From: an uncultured Bacillota bacterium
GTDB taxonomy: Bacteria > Bacillota > Dethiobacteria > DTU022 > UBA8154
Direction of reading: 5' to 3'
Length of the DNA: 64,000 bases
NCBI GenBank assembly: GCA_937973635.1
Contig: CALJJZ010000047.1
Span: 1 to 64,000 of the forward strand
Position numbers and translations under genes: made by a program. Below are positions 42,105-50,956 of this stretch, in pieces. The notes under the pieces are model-generated. The model made no database searches. It saw nothing but the letters and a program-made list of their open reading frames with translations, and was not told where the DNA came from. Each line of letters starts with the position of its first letter. Positions within the stretch are counted from its first letter, which is position 1.

Positions 42105-42467
42105 TTATAAGCTGCCATCACCAGCCAGCTTCGCCCAGACGCACTGCTGGGCGTGGCCGGCCAGCTCGTCTTTAATCATCCTATGTACCCCCGAGATCTC
42201 CTCTACAGTACGGTTGAAGATCTTGTTGCACCCTTCATCCAGGTCTAAGGCAATCCCCTGCTGGGCCACGTCCAGCGCTTCTGCAAGCAGAGCAAGGAGC
42301 CGCGTGTACTTTTCCCGGACAAGGAGGGCCTCCCGCATCAACTCCGTCTCCTCCTCATCCAGTAAAATAAACTTTTCCCGGGGAGTACCGCATTTGGGGC
42401 AAAATGTGGGGGGCACCTCATCCTCATACAGGAAACCACAAAGATCACAGCGCCACATCCCTGGCAT
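42105..42467 (-). CDS. Rubredoxin-domain protein (120 aa)
   Basis: The N-terminal 35 residues hold two CxxC pairs, MWRCDLCGFLYE and TFCPKCGTPRE, a rubredoxin-like iron site as found at the end of rubrerythrins. The remaining 85 residues are helical with no rubrerythrin di-iron ExxH motifs that I can see. Electron transfer or a redox-sensing role is possible. The ATG follows GGAGGTG. Confidence 0.8.
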   Translation of the reverse strand: MPGMWRCDLCGFLYEDEVPPTFCPKCGTPREKFILLDEEETELMREALLVREKYTRLLALLAEALDVAQQGIALDLDEGCNKIFNRTVEEISGVHRMIKDELAGHAQQCVWAKLAGDGSL

Positions 42468-42803
42468 CTCTTAACACCTCCGTGGGGAAAATAATTTTGC
42501 CATCATAAAAATTATTAAGCCTGCCAGCTTATTTTAGCGCAGCAGAACATAAATGGCAATAGCCGCAGTCTGCTGCGCCCCTAAAAACCTTGCTTGCCTT
42601 GCGAGGGACGAAGATACTGCCAGAGCGCCGCTAAATAAGGGAAGATTGCCAAGTAGGAGGAGCTTGCCAGAAAAGAGGCTGGTAAGGGGAATTGTGGGCA
42701 TAAATATGGTATAATTACTGTACTGGCTCAGCCATGCTGTTTCCCGTGCGGCACCGACTGGGCAGGGAGTAACTACCCATATTTTGCTGGTGAGGTGTTT
42801 CAG
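42468..42803. other. Gene-free region with perfect 10-bp inverted repeat
   Basis: The 336 bp between the divergent rubredoxin gene and UPF0173 hold no supported ORF. GCGCAGCAGA (42537-42546) and TCTGCTGCGC (42569-42578) form a perfect stem with a 22-nt loop and no T-tract. An extended -10 box TGGTATAAT near 42707-42715 probably serves the UPF0173 gene. Confidence 0.45.
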
Positions 42804-43472
42804 ATGCCAAGATTGGTTTATTTGGGCCATGCTTGCTTTTTGCTAGAAAGCGAAGGGAAGGAAACGCTGCTCCTTGACCCTTTCCTCAGCGAAAACCCCC
42901 ACGCGCCGCTGCTGCCGGAGCAGGTAACAGCCGATTACCTGCTCATCTCCCATGCCCACTTTGACCACCTGGGGGACGCCTATGCCATCGCCCGCAGGCA
43001 GGGTACGATTATCTCCACATCAGACATCGCCAAGGACGCAGCAGCCCAGGGCCTTGCCTCCCACGGCCTGAACATCGGCGGCAAATACCCTTTCCCCTTT
43101 GGGTGGGTAAAATGCACCCCGGCCCTGCACAGCGCAGGCATGAGCGGGGGGATAGCCTGCGGCTTCATCATAAACTACTACGGCCAAAACATCTATTTTG
43201 CCGGGGACACAGGCCTCTTTGGCGACATGAAGCTGCTAGGGGAACTTACCCCCCTGGAGATCGCCCTCTTGCCCATCGGGGACAACTTCACTATGGGCAT
43301 CGACGACGCCGTGGTCGCCGCCTCTTTCCTCCAGGCAGAGACCGTTATCCCTTACCACTACAATACTTGGCCCCTCATCGCTGCCGACCCGCAGGAGTTC
43401 AAAAGCAAGGTAGAGACCAAAACAAAGAGCCGCTGTATCGTCATCTCCCCAGGAGAAAGCCATAATTTTTAA
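42804..43472 (+). CDS. UPF0173 metal-dependent hydrolase
   Basis: 222 residues of the small MBL fold: VYLGHACFLLES, LISHAHFDHLGDAYA (zinc-binding HxHxDH), YFAGDTGLFGDMKLL, and IPYHYNTWPLIAADP near the end, the UPF0173 signature. Substrate unknown. The ATG at 42804 follows GAGGTG. Confidence 0.92.
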   Translation: MPRLVYLGHACFLLESEGKETLLLDPFLSENPHAPLLPEQVTADYLLISHAHFDHLGDAYAIARRQGTIISTSDIAKDAAAQGLASHGLNIGGKYPFPFGWVKCTPALHSAGMSGGIACGFIINYYGQNIYFAGDTGLFGDMKLLGELTPLEIALLPIGDNFTMGIDDAVVAASFLQAETVIPYHYNTWPLIAADPQEFKSKVETKTKSRCIVISPGESHNF

Positions 43473-43520
43473 GACAAATTAAAACAAAGGCCGCAACATC
43501 CCCCAAAAAGGGCTGCCCCC

Positions 43521-43548
43521 TTGTTTTTTGCAAGGTTTGTGCTATAAT
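43521..43548 (+). promoter_or_regulatory. Promoter of tRNA-Thr
   Basis: TTGTTT, 16 nt, TATAAT; the tRNA begins 12 nt after the -10. Confidence 0.65.
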
Positions 43549-43559
43549 AGGAACTGCGC

Positions 43560-43634
43560 GCCGGCGTAGCTCAGCGGCAGAGCAGCGCACTCGTAATGCG
43601 CAGGCCATGGGTTCAAGTCCCATCGCCGGCTCCA
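43560..43634 (+). tRNA. tRNA-Thr (anticodon CGT)
   Basis: A full cloverleaf: acceptor GCCGGCG/CGCCGGC, D-arm with AGCTCAGCGGCAGAGC, anticodon stem GCGCA/TGCGC with loop CTCGTAA (anticodon CGT, reads ACG), T-arm ATGGG-TTCAAGT-CCCAT, discriminator T and encoded CCA at 43632-43634. Confidence 0.97.
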
Positions 43635-43647
43635 GGTTATAAGCCTT

Positions 43648-43692
43648 AGAACCATCCTGTTTTAGTCACTTTGTGAGGGATGGTTCTTTTTT
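43648..43692 (+). terminator. Terminator of tRNA-Thr
   Basis: AGAACCATCC pairs with GGATGGTTCT, followed by six Ts, 14 nt after the tRNA. Confidence 0.85.
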
Positions 43693-43720
43693 ACCTACCT
43701 GTTACAGCTTAATTTCTTGA

Positions 43721-45424
43721 TCAATGGCTGTGCCCAAAGGCCGCGGCCAGCAGCTCCCTGGTATGGCAGCAGCAGGGCTGAGTGAAAATGCGGTGGGACG
43801 AACCCTGCTCCAAGACGGCGCCGTGCTGCATCACCACGATGCGGTCCGCCACCTTGCGCGCCAGGTCAAGGTCATGGGTAATAAAGAGCATGGCAAACCC
43901 CTCTTCATTCTGCAGCCCTTTTAATAGGCGCAGCAGGTTGGCCTGGGTGGAAGGGTCGAGCATGGAGGTAATCTCGTCGGCCAGCAGCAGGGCCGGCCGC
44001 ATCACCAGGGCCCGGGCAATGGCCAGGCGCTGCCTTTGCCCGCCGCTCAGCTCAAAACAATAACGCCGCAGGAATTTTTCGTCTGCGGGCAACTGGACGC
44101 GGGATAGGGCCTCCAGGAGGCGCCGCTGCCTCTCTCCCCTGCCGCCCACTTTATTGATCTCCAACGGTTCCCGCAGGGTCTGCTCCACCGTAAAACGGTG
44201 GCTGGTAGAGGCAAAGGGGTCTTGCATGACCAGCTGGATCCCCTTTTCCCGGCGGGTTGCCCCGGCGTTAAAAGGCCTGCCCTGGAAAAGAATCTGCCCG
44301 GCAGTAGGCTTGAGCAGCCCCCCCAACAGCTGGGCCACTGTGGATTTGCCTGAGCCCGTTTCCCCCACCAGCCCCAGCACCTCGCCGTGTTTGATCTCCA
44401 AATCAACGTCCCTTACCGCCTGCACAACCTTTTTTTTCAAGCGGTATTCCTTGCAAAGCCCCCTCGCTGCCAGCAGGGCCGTAATCCCACCTTGGTTGCA
44501 GGCGACCTGCCTCCCGGGGGATATATGCCGCAAGGAGGGTGTGTCAGTGCCGCACCGCTCCAGGGACTGGACACAACGGGGAGCAAAGGCGCAGCCTACC
44601 GTCCCACCGCCGGCCGGTTCGCCGGGGATGCCCCAGAGATCACGGAAAGCAAAGAAGTTGGGTGAAGCATTAATCAGGCCCCGTGTATAAGGGTGGAGGG
44701 GATCTTCCATAATTTCCTCCGTCAGCCCTGTCTCCACTACCCTGCCCCCGTACAGCACCAGCAGGCGGCGCGCCAGGCGGGCGATGCAGGCCAGGTCATG
44801 GGAAATAAGCACAAGAGAAAAACCATCTTCCCTTTGCAGCCTCTCCAGCAGCTCCATTACCTCCCTGCGGGCGATAGGGTCGAGGGAGGTAGTGGGCTCA
44901 TCCACCAGGAGCAGCTCGGGGCGGCAAGAGAGGGCCATGGCCAGCAGCACCCGCTGGCGCATCCCCCCGGAAAGCTGGTGAGGAAAAGCTGTTTTCCAGG
45001 ATGGATCCAGGCCCACTAGGCCCAGCAGCTCGTCAACCCGTGCCTCCAACCCTTTGCCCTTCATCCCTAGATGCCTGGCCAAGGGCTCAGCTACCTGCTC
45101 CTCCACGCTGAGTACCGGATTTAATACTTCCAGGGAGTTCTGGAAAACCATGGCAATGCGCTTCCAACGGTAGGTATGGCGCTTCGCCTCAGGGAGAGAG
45201 AGCAGCTCGGAGCCCCCGTAATGCACCTTCCCCTCTACCCTCTCCCCTTTCTCCAACAAGCCCATGAGGGCCAGGGCTAAGGTCGTCTTGCCGCTCCCCG
45301 ACTCGCCGATAACCCCCAGCGTCTCCCCCGGAGCCAGGGTAAAAGAAACGCCTTCCAAGGCTCGCACGGCCCGGCCGGTAGAGTTGTAGGTTACGCCTAA
45401 ACCTTTTACCTCAAGGGTTGACAT
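43721..45424 (-). CDS. Fused double ATP-binding subunit of an Opp/Nik-type ABC importer
   Basis: 567 residues, two complete ATPase domains in one chain. The first has GESGSGKTTLALALMG, LSGGMRQRVLLA and LLLVDEPTTSLD, then the Opp-type C-terminal cysteine region (GCAFAPRCVQSLERC). The second has GETGSGKSTVAQLLGG, LSGGQRQRLAIA and LLLADEITSMLD. It would replace the usual DppD and DppF pair. The ATG at 45424 follows GGAGGT. Last gene of the methyltransferase-SBP-FmdE-permease operon. Confidence 0.92.
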   Translation of the reverse strand: MSTLEVKGLGVTYNSTGRAVRALEGVSFTLAPGETLGVIGESGSGKTTLALALMGLLEKGERVEGKVHYGGSELLSLPEAKRHTYRWKRIAMVFQNSLEVLNPVLSVEEQVAEPLARHLGMKGKGLEARVDELLGLVGLDPSWKTAFPHQLSGGMRQRVLLAMALSCRPELLLVDEPTTSLDPIARREVMELLERLQREDGFSLVLISHDLACIARLARRLLVLYGGRVVETGLTEEIMEDPLHPYTRGLINASPNFFAFRDLWGIPGEPAGGGTVGCAFAPRCVQSLERCGTDTPSLRHISPGRQVACNQGGITALLAARGLCKEYRLKKKVVQAVRDVDLEIKHGEVLGLVGETGSGKSTVAQLLGGLLKPTAGQILFQGRPFNAGATRREKGIQLVMQDPFASTSHRFTVEQTLREPLEINKVGGRGERQRRLLEALSRVQLPADEKFLRRYCFELSGGQRQRLAIARALVMRPALLLADEITSMLDPSTQANLLRLLKGLQNEEGFAMLFITHDLDLARKVADRIVVMQHGAVLEQGSSHRIFTQPCCCHTRELLAAAFGHSH

Positions 45425-45470
45425 GGGCATGACCTCCTGCATAAGGCAAAAAATACCGCGGAAACGGCTG

Positions 45471-46325
45471 CTACCCTTTGGCCACCCGGGGGTCGGCAAT
45501 ACGTTCCAGGTCCCGGCCCAAAAGGGCCAGGGAGCTGACGAGCAGGGTTAAAAACACCCAGGGGTAAAGGAGCCACCATTTCCAATACGGCGTAAAATAG
45601 ATACCGCGAAAATTTAAGGCATGGTTGATGATCAACCCCCAACTACGGGAGGTAGGATCCCCCAGGCCCAGGAAAGCGAGGCTCGCTTCGGTGACAATGG
45701 CCATCCCGGCAAGGCGGATCATGCTCACTGCTAGGATGGGTAAAAGTTCGGGTAAAAGATGCCGAAAAATAATATATAACGCGCCTGCCCCGTAGCTACG
45801 GGCTATTTTGACATAAGCCTGTTCCTTCAGGGCCAGCACCTGGGCCCGCACAATACGCGCCGGGTAGGACCAAGAAAAAAGGGCCAGCACCAGGATAATA
45901 TTACGCAGGCTAGAGCCAAAAAAAGCGGCTAAAACCACCATCACAGGCAGGTCTGGCATAACGATCATAATATCGATGAGCCGCATGAGCGCCCGTTCGC
46001 TCCACCCGCCGCGGTACCCGGCAAAGGTGCCCACGATACCACCACCCAGGCCGGCCAGCAGGGCTGTCCCCAGCCCCACGATCAGGCTGACCCGCGCCCC
46101 GTAGCAGATCTGGGCCCAGAGGTCTACCCCCAGTTCGTCTGTGCCCAAAAGGTGGGCGCCCCCTGGCGGCGCCAGGGATGGTCCCGAGGAGGCATGGTGG
46201 GGCTGCCAGGTTAGATAGGGGGCGGCTATCGCCATAAAGATCAGCAACACCAGAATAAGAAGGCCAACCCTGCCGAAAACAGTTAGTCCCCGCCACATTT
46301 TGTTTATGGGTTTAAGCAGGAACAT
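45471..46325 (-). CDS. ABC transporter permease, DppC/NikC type
   Basis: 284 residues, six membrane helices. N-terminal GRVGLLILVLLIFMAIAAP, the HLLGTDELGVDLWAQICYGAR segment (shown in part: LLGTDELGVDLWAQ) and the ATPase-coupling loop REA-type region IVTEASLAFLGLGDP are typical. The ATG at 46325 follows GGAGAGG and overlaps the previous permease by 14 nt. Confidence 0.92.
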   Translation of the reverse strand: MFLLKPINKMWRGLTVFGRVGLLILVLLIFMAIAAPYLTWQPHHASSGPSLAPPGGAHLLGTDELGVDLWAQICYGARVSLIVGLGTALLAGLGGGIVGTFAGYRGGWSERALMRLIDIMIVMPDLPVMVVLAAFFGSSLRNIILVLALFSWSYPARIVRAQVLALKEQAYVKIARSYGAGALYIIFRHLLPELLPILAVSMIRLAGMAIVTEASLAFLGLGDPTSRSWGLIINHALNFRGIYFTPYWKWWLLYPWVFLTLLVSSLALLGRDLERIADPRVAKG

Positions 46326-47382
46326 GGCTCCTCTCCTTCTGTTCGGTTTTTGCTGCCTTCTGTTTCCCGTATGTCTCTCCTTCCCGCGTCCGGGGATCCA
46401 GGGTCCGGTAGAGCAGATCCGCCAGCAGGTTGGCTGCCAGCACACCAAAGGCCAGCACCAGGAAGATCCCCTGCAGCAAGGGGTAATCGCGCACGAAAAC
46501 GGCCTCCCGCATGAGCCGGCCCAGGCCCGGATAGGCGAAAACGTTCTCCACAAGCACAGCACCGCCCACCATACCTCCAAGCTGCAGGGCCACCCGGGTC
46601 ACCAGGGGCAGAAGGGCGTTTCTTAGGGCGTGGCGGTAGCGGATACGCTGCTCCCTGAGACCCTTGGCCCGGGCGGTACGCATATAGTCTTTCCCCAGGA
46701 CAGTGGTGAGGGTATTGCGCACCAGCAAATAAATCCCCCCCGTCCGGGCCAGGGAGAGGGTAAGCACGGGCAGGGCAGCGTGGTGGAGCACGTCTTCTAT
46801 TTTTTCCCAGCCGGTGTAGCTGGCAAAGTGGGTCATGGCTCCTGCCAGGGGGAAAAGGCCCAGCCCTCCAGCAAAAACGATTAAAAGCATGCTCCCCAGC
46901 AAGAAAGCAGGAATCTCGGAGAAGACAACCATGAAAAGGTAGGTAACCTTATCCTGCCAGGAATCACGGCGCCAGGCGGAAAAGCTGCCCAGCAAGATCC
47001 CCAGGAGCAAACTGAGGAACGTCGCCGCCGTGACCATGAGGAGGGTCCAGGGCAGCCGCCCCAAGATAATGGCAGCCACATCATTTTTGTAATAATAGCT
47101 GAATCCCAGGTTCCCCCGCATCAACCCGGCCAGGTAGCGGAAATACTGCTCCCGCAGGGGCCGGTCCAAGCCGTAGTACACGGTAAAATATTCCCGTTGC
47201 TCTCTAGTAAAAGCTGCGATCTCCTCCCCCGCCTCCCCGGAGAGGTGCACAAAAGGGTCGCCGGGCATGAGGCGGGGGAGGAAAAAGTTCATGGTCAGGA
47301 TGACAAGAAAGGTAACCAGGTATTCCATCAAGGTCAGGCCTTTTTTCTTCATAGCGCTTGGCAATTGCCTTTCCTCTTGCAT
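46312..47382 (-). CDS. ABC transporter permease, DppB/NikB type
   Basis: 356 residues, six membrane helices: EYLVTFLVILTMNFFLPRL, LDRPLREQYFRYLAG, RTARAKGLREQRIRYRHAL and a C-terminal helix. Slightly longer N-terminus than usual; an internal ATG at 47352 would give the common start. Forms the translocation channel with the DppC-type subunit. Confidence 0.92.
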   Translation of the reverse strand: MQEERQLPSAMKKKGLTLMEYLVTFLVILTMNFFLPRLMPGDPFVHLSGEAGEEIAAFTREQREYFTVYYGLDRPLREQYFRYLAGLMRGNLGFSYYYKNDVAAIILGRLPWTLLMVTAATFLSLLLGILLGSFSAWRRDSWQDKVTYLFMVVFSEIPAFLLGSMLLIVFAGGLGLFPLAGAMTHFASYTGWEKIEDVLHHAALPVLTLSLARTGGIYLLVRNTLTTVLGKDYMRTARAKGLREQRIRYRHALRNALLPLVTRVALQLGGMVGGAVLVENVFAYPGLGRLMREAVFVRDYPLLQGIFLVLAFGVLAANLLADLLYRTLDPRTREGETYGKQKAAKTEQKERSHVPA

Positions 47383-47411
47383 TTATCCCCGGGCAGCTCA
47401 ACCCCGCCTTG

Positions 47412-48032
47412 TTAACTGCCGGCCCCCCAGCCCCGGTCATAATTATCGGCGCAGGGGATGCAGACCGGCTGGCCATCTCTAAAGCGGGCCCGAGGTTCCA
47501 TCACCCCTTCGCCGCAGCTAGAACAGGTTACGGAGGGGAAGATGCGGGCCTTCTCCGGCACAGCATAGGGGACTTCTTTTACCACACAGACCTCTGCCAG
47601 CGGTTTGACAAGATACTCTTCCATGAGCTTGCCAGTAAGCTCTTTAAAACGGGCTTTCTCCTCCGCAGAGGCGGTTTTGCCGAACACCTTCCGGCGCAAA
47701 GACTGGAATTCGTCCTGCATTAACCCTTCTGGCCACTTTGCCGTAATGCGCACCGCTTTCTTCTTCTCCCGCAGGGCAAAAGTGTAACCCTGCTTGCCGT
47801 AATCACGTACGATCAGATTCCCCTTGCCAACCGTACACCCCGTAAGCACCTGGATGGCATCCACGGCGCAGCTGTCATTTTCTACGATGGCGACTATCTC
47901 TTCGTCCACATCCCGCTCGCTTCCCAGAGACTCCCTCGCCGCCTCGGCTACGCGGACCCCCATGGCCAACCCCATGCAGCTATGGCCGTGGAATTCCACT
48001 GCCCGTTCCCATGGTGTTTTTGCCATACACAT
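47412..48032 (-). CDS. FmdE-family protein with C-terminal zinc ribbon
   Basis: 206 residues. FHGHSCMGLAMGVRVAEAA and NDSCAVDAIQVLTGCTVGKG define the FmdE domain, first named from a molybdenum formylmethanofuran dehydrogenase operon; a Cys4 ribbon (CSSCGEG, CIPCADN) ends the protein. FmdE proteins probably bind a metal or metal-pterin, though function is unproven. Here it sits inside an oligopeptide/nickel-type ABC transporter operon, between binding protein and permeases. The ATG follows GGAGGG. Confidence 0.88.
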   Translation of the reverse strand: MCMAKTPWERAVEFHGHSCMGLAMGVRVAEAARESLGSERDVDEEIVAIVENDSCAVDAIQVLTGCTVGKGNLIVRDYGKQGYTFALREKKKAVRITAKWPEGLMQDEFQSLRRKVFGKTASAEEKARFKELTGKLMEEYLVKPLAEVCVVKEVPYAVPEKARIFPSVTCSSCGEGVMEPRARFRDGQPVCIPCADNYDRGWGAGS

Positions 48033-48122
48033 TTTGAACCCTCCAGCCGTATCATTAAAACCAATATTGTGTTACCAAGGAAATTATTCGCTTCAAAGCG
48101 TCATATCTCCCGCTGGACCGCC

Positions 48123-49769
48123 TTATTTCCAGTCAAGGTAAGAGAGCTTGCTATGGGAGAGGGCATGGTGGTCAAACATGTACATCCAGCCGTCGTACTT
48201 GGCGGGCCGATAGACGCTATAGCCGGTAGTATTGTAAAGGGGTATTTCAGGCACATCCAGCGCCAGCTCCTGCTGCAGCTGGAAGATCAACGCCCGGCGT
48301 TTATTTTCGTCCGTCTCCAGGATTTGCCGCCGGGCCAGCTCGTCCACCCGGGAGTTATGGTAACCGGGCGTACCGCTGTACCAGTCGCTCAGGCCGCTGG
48401 CAAAGCGGGTGCGCAGGTAGTCGGGATCACCTCCCCAGCCCCCGTGCCCCACCAGGGCAATTTCATATTGCCCCTCCCTAATGCGGGCATCCCGGGACTT
48501 CATATCCACAGACTCCACCTGTATTTGAATACCGGCCCTGGCCAGCTGCTCTTTTAACAATTCCCCAATCCTGACTTCCCGGTCCTGGCCCACCAGCAGG
48601 GTAAAGGAAAGGCCCGCGAGCCTTTGCTGCTGCAGTATTTGCCTGGCCCGCTCCGGATCATAGGCATATTCGGGAACTGAAGGGTTATACCAGACGTGGT
48701 GCCGGGAGAGGATGCCGGGATTGCCGGGGATAGCCGCACCCCGGCCGATCTTCTCCACCAGCTCCTGGCGGTTGATGGCGTAGGCCAGGGCCTGGCGCAG
48801 CTCTCTGTTCTGAAACAATTTGTTGCGTTCATAGTTAAAAATAAGGCGATAACCCCAGAAGCCGGGGTTTTCCTTTATGGCAAACTCAGGGTTGTTTTGG
48901 AAGCGGGGCAGCAGATCCGCAGGGACCTCCGTAAGGTCGATCTCCCCCTTTTCAAAGGCGAGGACGTTGTCGCTGACAGGCACAAATTCAATTATATCCA
49001 CCCTGGGCTTAGGTCCCCAGTAAGCTTCAAAGGCCTCGAAACGGTAAGTGCCATGTTCCTTGCTGTAGCCCGTCAAGCGGTAGGGACCGCAGCCCATCAC
49101 CGCTTCCGCCTCCAGGTATTCCTGGGGGTTGTCCACATGCTCCCAGATATGCTTGGGAATGATGCGGGCCAGGCCTGCAGCGGGCAGGAAGGTAGCATTG
49201 GGCCCGGCCGTAACAAAGCGTACCTGGTACTTGGAGACAGCGGTTACCTCCAACAAGTATTCAGGGTCCCGCAGGACATCTCCAAAAAAGATGGAGACAG
49301 GGGGATGTTCCTGGTAATAGTTGATGGAAAAGACCACGTCATCTGCGGTCATCTCCCTGCTGTCATGCCATTTCACACCCTGCCGCAAGTTGAACAAGTA
49401 CGTTTTCCCATCGTTCTGGACCTCCCAGCTCTCGGCCAGCCAGGGGATATAGCCATCTTCGCCCCGCTCCAGGAGAGAGTCAAAGATAAGCTGCATTTTA
49501 AAGATACCAGGGCCCCTTGGGTAGTGGGTAAAGGGAGAACAGTAGCCCCAGTCGCCCCCCTCCAGCCTGATCACCAGCGGTTCGCGGGGCGCTGCTTTTC
49601 CTTCCGCAACTTCACCCGGTGGCGGCGTTGCCGGTGCAGGCACAGCAGCTCCCAGCGCCGGCTCAGGCTTGCCGCCGCAGCCCGCTGCCCCTGCGAGCAA
49701 GGACAAAAACAAAGCAAAAACCAAAGCAACATGCCAACAATTTTTTTTCTTTACCCCCTTTACAAGCAT
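48123..49769 (-). CDS. Substrate-binding lipoprotein of the ABC importer (SBP family 5)
   Basis: 548 residues. A signal peptide ends in LAGAAGC, so the mature protein is probably lipid-anchored through Cys31. Family-5 segments include LRQGVKWHDSREMTADDVVF, GCGPYRLTGY and LRQALAYAINRQELV. Family members bind peptides, nickel, nickel-histidine or metallophores, so the ligand is open. The ATG follows GGGAGGAGAAGG. Confidence 0.93.
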   Translation of the reverse strand: MLVKGVKKKNCWHVALVFALFLSLLAGAAGCGGKPEPALGAAVPAPATPPPGEVAEGKAAPREPLVIRLEGGDWGYCSPFTHYPRGPGIFKMQLIFDSLLERGEDGYIPWLAESWEVQNDGKTYLFNLRQGVKWHDSREMTADDVVFSINYYQEHPPVSIFFGDVLRDPEYLLEVTAVSKYQVRFVTAGPNATFLPAAGLARIIPKHIWEHVDNPQEYLEAEAVMGCGPYRLTGYSKEHGTYRFEAFEAYWGPKPRVDIIEFVPVSDNVLAFEKGEIDLTEVPADLLPRFQNNPEFAIKENPGFWGYRLIFNYERNKLFQNRELRQALAYAINRQELVEKIGRGAAIPGNPGILSRHHVWYNPSVPEYAYDPERARQILQQQRLAGLSFTLLVGQDREVRIGELLKEQLARAGIQIQVESVDMKSRDARIREGQYEIALVGHGGWGGDPDYLRTRFASGLSDWYSGTPGYHNSRVDELARRQILETDENKRRALIFQLQQELALDVPEIPLYNTTGYSVYRPAKYDGWMYMFDHHALSHSKLSYLDWK

Positions 49770-49791
49770 AGACCTTCTCCTCCCTTAAAAA

Positions 49792-50676
49792 TTATTTTTT
49801 TATCTTTGCCAGGATCTGCCCCAAGCGTGTTACGCTTTCCTGGCGCCACCCCTCCCGGGTATGGGTATTTATAAAATCAGCCAGTTTGTCTTCAGGGTAG
49901 GGAGGTTCCTTGCCGTAGATATGCAGTTCTTCCAGGATAATGGCGGTGGCTCGCTGCGGAGACAGCTCCAAACTGCTCCGTTCTTCCCAGACTTCAAAAG
50001 TTAGCTGGTGCCCCAGGGCATAGAGGAGGTTGAGCACAAAGATTGACTGGTCGGGCCAAGGAGGGAGCTCCTCGCCGTAGAGCAGCCGCCAGAGCTTTGG
50101 CATCAACTCGCTTTCCCGCCGCCCGGCAAAGCTGCTGTAATAGAAGTACCCTTTAGAACAGGCAAAGGCCTTCTCTATAGTTTCAAGGTTGTTGATACCA
50201 GGACTCATGGAAGCAAATACCAGGTCAAAAGCACCTTTAAGCCCCTCCCTTTCCAGATCAACTTCTTCCCAGGTTTCTTGGATAACCCGCACATTTTGCA
50301 AAGCGCTGCTTTTAATCTCTGCGTTAAGGTACTCCACCATCACCTCAGCAGGCTCAAGGGCTACCACCTCCCGACAGCGCTGCGCCATTGCCAGGGTAAA
50401 GGCGCCGGGGCCGGCACCGATATCCAAAACCCGTTTTCCTGTAAGTTCCACCCCCTGCTTTTCCAGCCATCTTAACACCCTATTTACCCGCTTGTCGCCC
50501 TTTTCCCCCATCACGTTCTTCTGGAAGTTGTCCGCCCGCCTGTTCCAGAAGTTGACCGTGTCCTTAAGCGTCTTCCTCCCGCGACGAAAGAGGGAATTTT
50601 CCCGGTCTTTGCGCCAGGCTTTTTCCCAAAACACAGGGTCCTTTATCTGCTTTAGATCTGCTACCTTCCCCACCAC
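49792..50676 (-). CDS. Class I SAM-dependent methyltransferase
   Basis: 294 residues. Motif I reads VLDIGAGPGAFTLAMAQR and the acidic end of the second strand is VVALEPAEVM; FDLVFASMSPGINN is motif IV. A roughly 70-residue N-terminal extension precedes the fold. It heads the operon with the ABC importer and FmdE, 22 nt from the lipoprotein gene; it could modify the imported ligand or a chelator. The start (GTG at 50676) has no clear ribosome site and is uncertain. Confidence 0.85.
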   Translation of the reverse strand: MVGKVADLKQIKDPVFWEKAWRKDRENSLFRRGRKTLKDTVNFWNRRADNFQKNVMGEKGDKRVNRVLRWLEKQGVELTGKRVLDIGAGPGAFTLAMAQRCREVVALEPAEVMVEYLNAEIKSSALQNVRVIQETWEEVDLEREGLKGAFDLVFASMSPGINNLETIEKAFACSKGYFYYSSFAGRRESELMPKLWRLLYGEELPPWPDQSIFVLNLLYALGHQLTFEVWEERSSLELSPQRATAIILEELHIYGKEPPYPEDKLADFINTHTREGWRQESVTRLGQILAKIKK

Positions 50677-50956
50677 CCCATAGTTAGTGCTATTTTTTTA
50701 ATAAACATGCTACTTAAAGGGTAAAAAAAACACCAGCAGCATACGCACCACGCCACGCGTATTACCAACTTGTATCCAGTGTTACTATTTAATAATTCTT
50801 GCTACAGATCTTTATTCCTGCCTCAAACAAAAATTTATATATTCAAATATTTTTACCCCATGCCGACATACTCCTACCGCCTGCGCTAAAGCTTTATTGT
50901 TATCATCATTATTGCCGGATTGCCGGGCAGGCCGGACCGGCAGAGCAGGGAGAGTA
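50677..50956 (-). promoter_or_regulatory. AT-rich leader of the ABC/FmdE operon
   Basis: 280 bp without a gene, unlike its GC-rich surroundings. An inverted repeat ATACGC/GCGTAT (50741-50762) is followed leftward, after 10 nt, by eight Ts (50723-50730), about 45 nt before the operon start. This could be a weak attenuator or the terminator of the MBL gene upstream. No known riboswitch recognised. Confidence 0.35.

Noticed and set aside
42534-42830. 98-aa minus-strand frame in the rubredoxin/UPF0173 gap
   Set aside because: No ribosome site, no recognisable protein features, and it overlaps the UPF0173 start.
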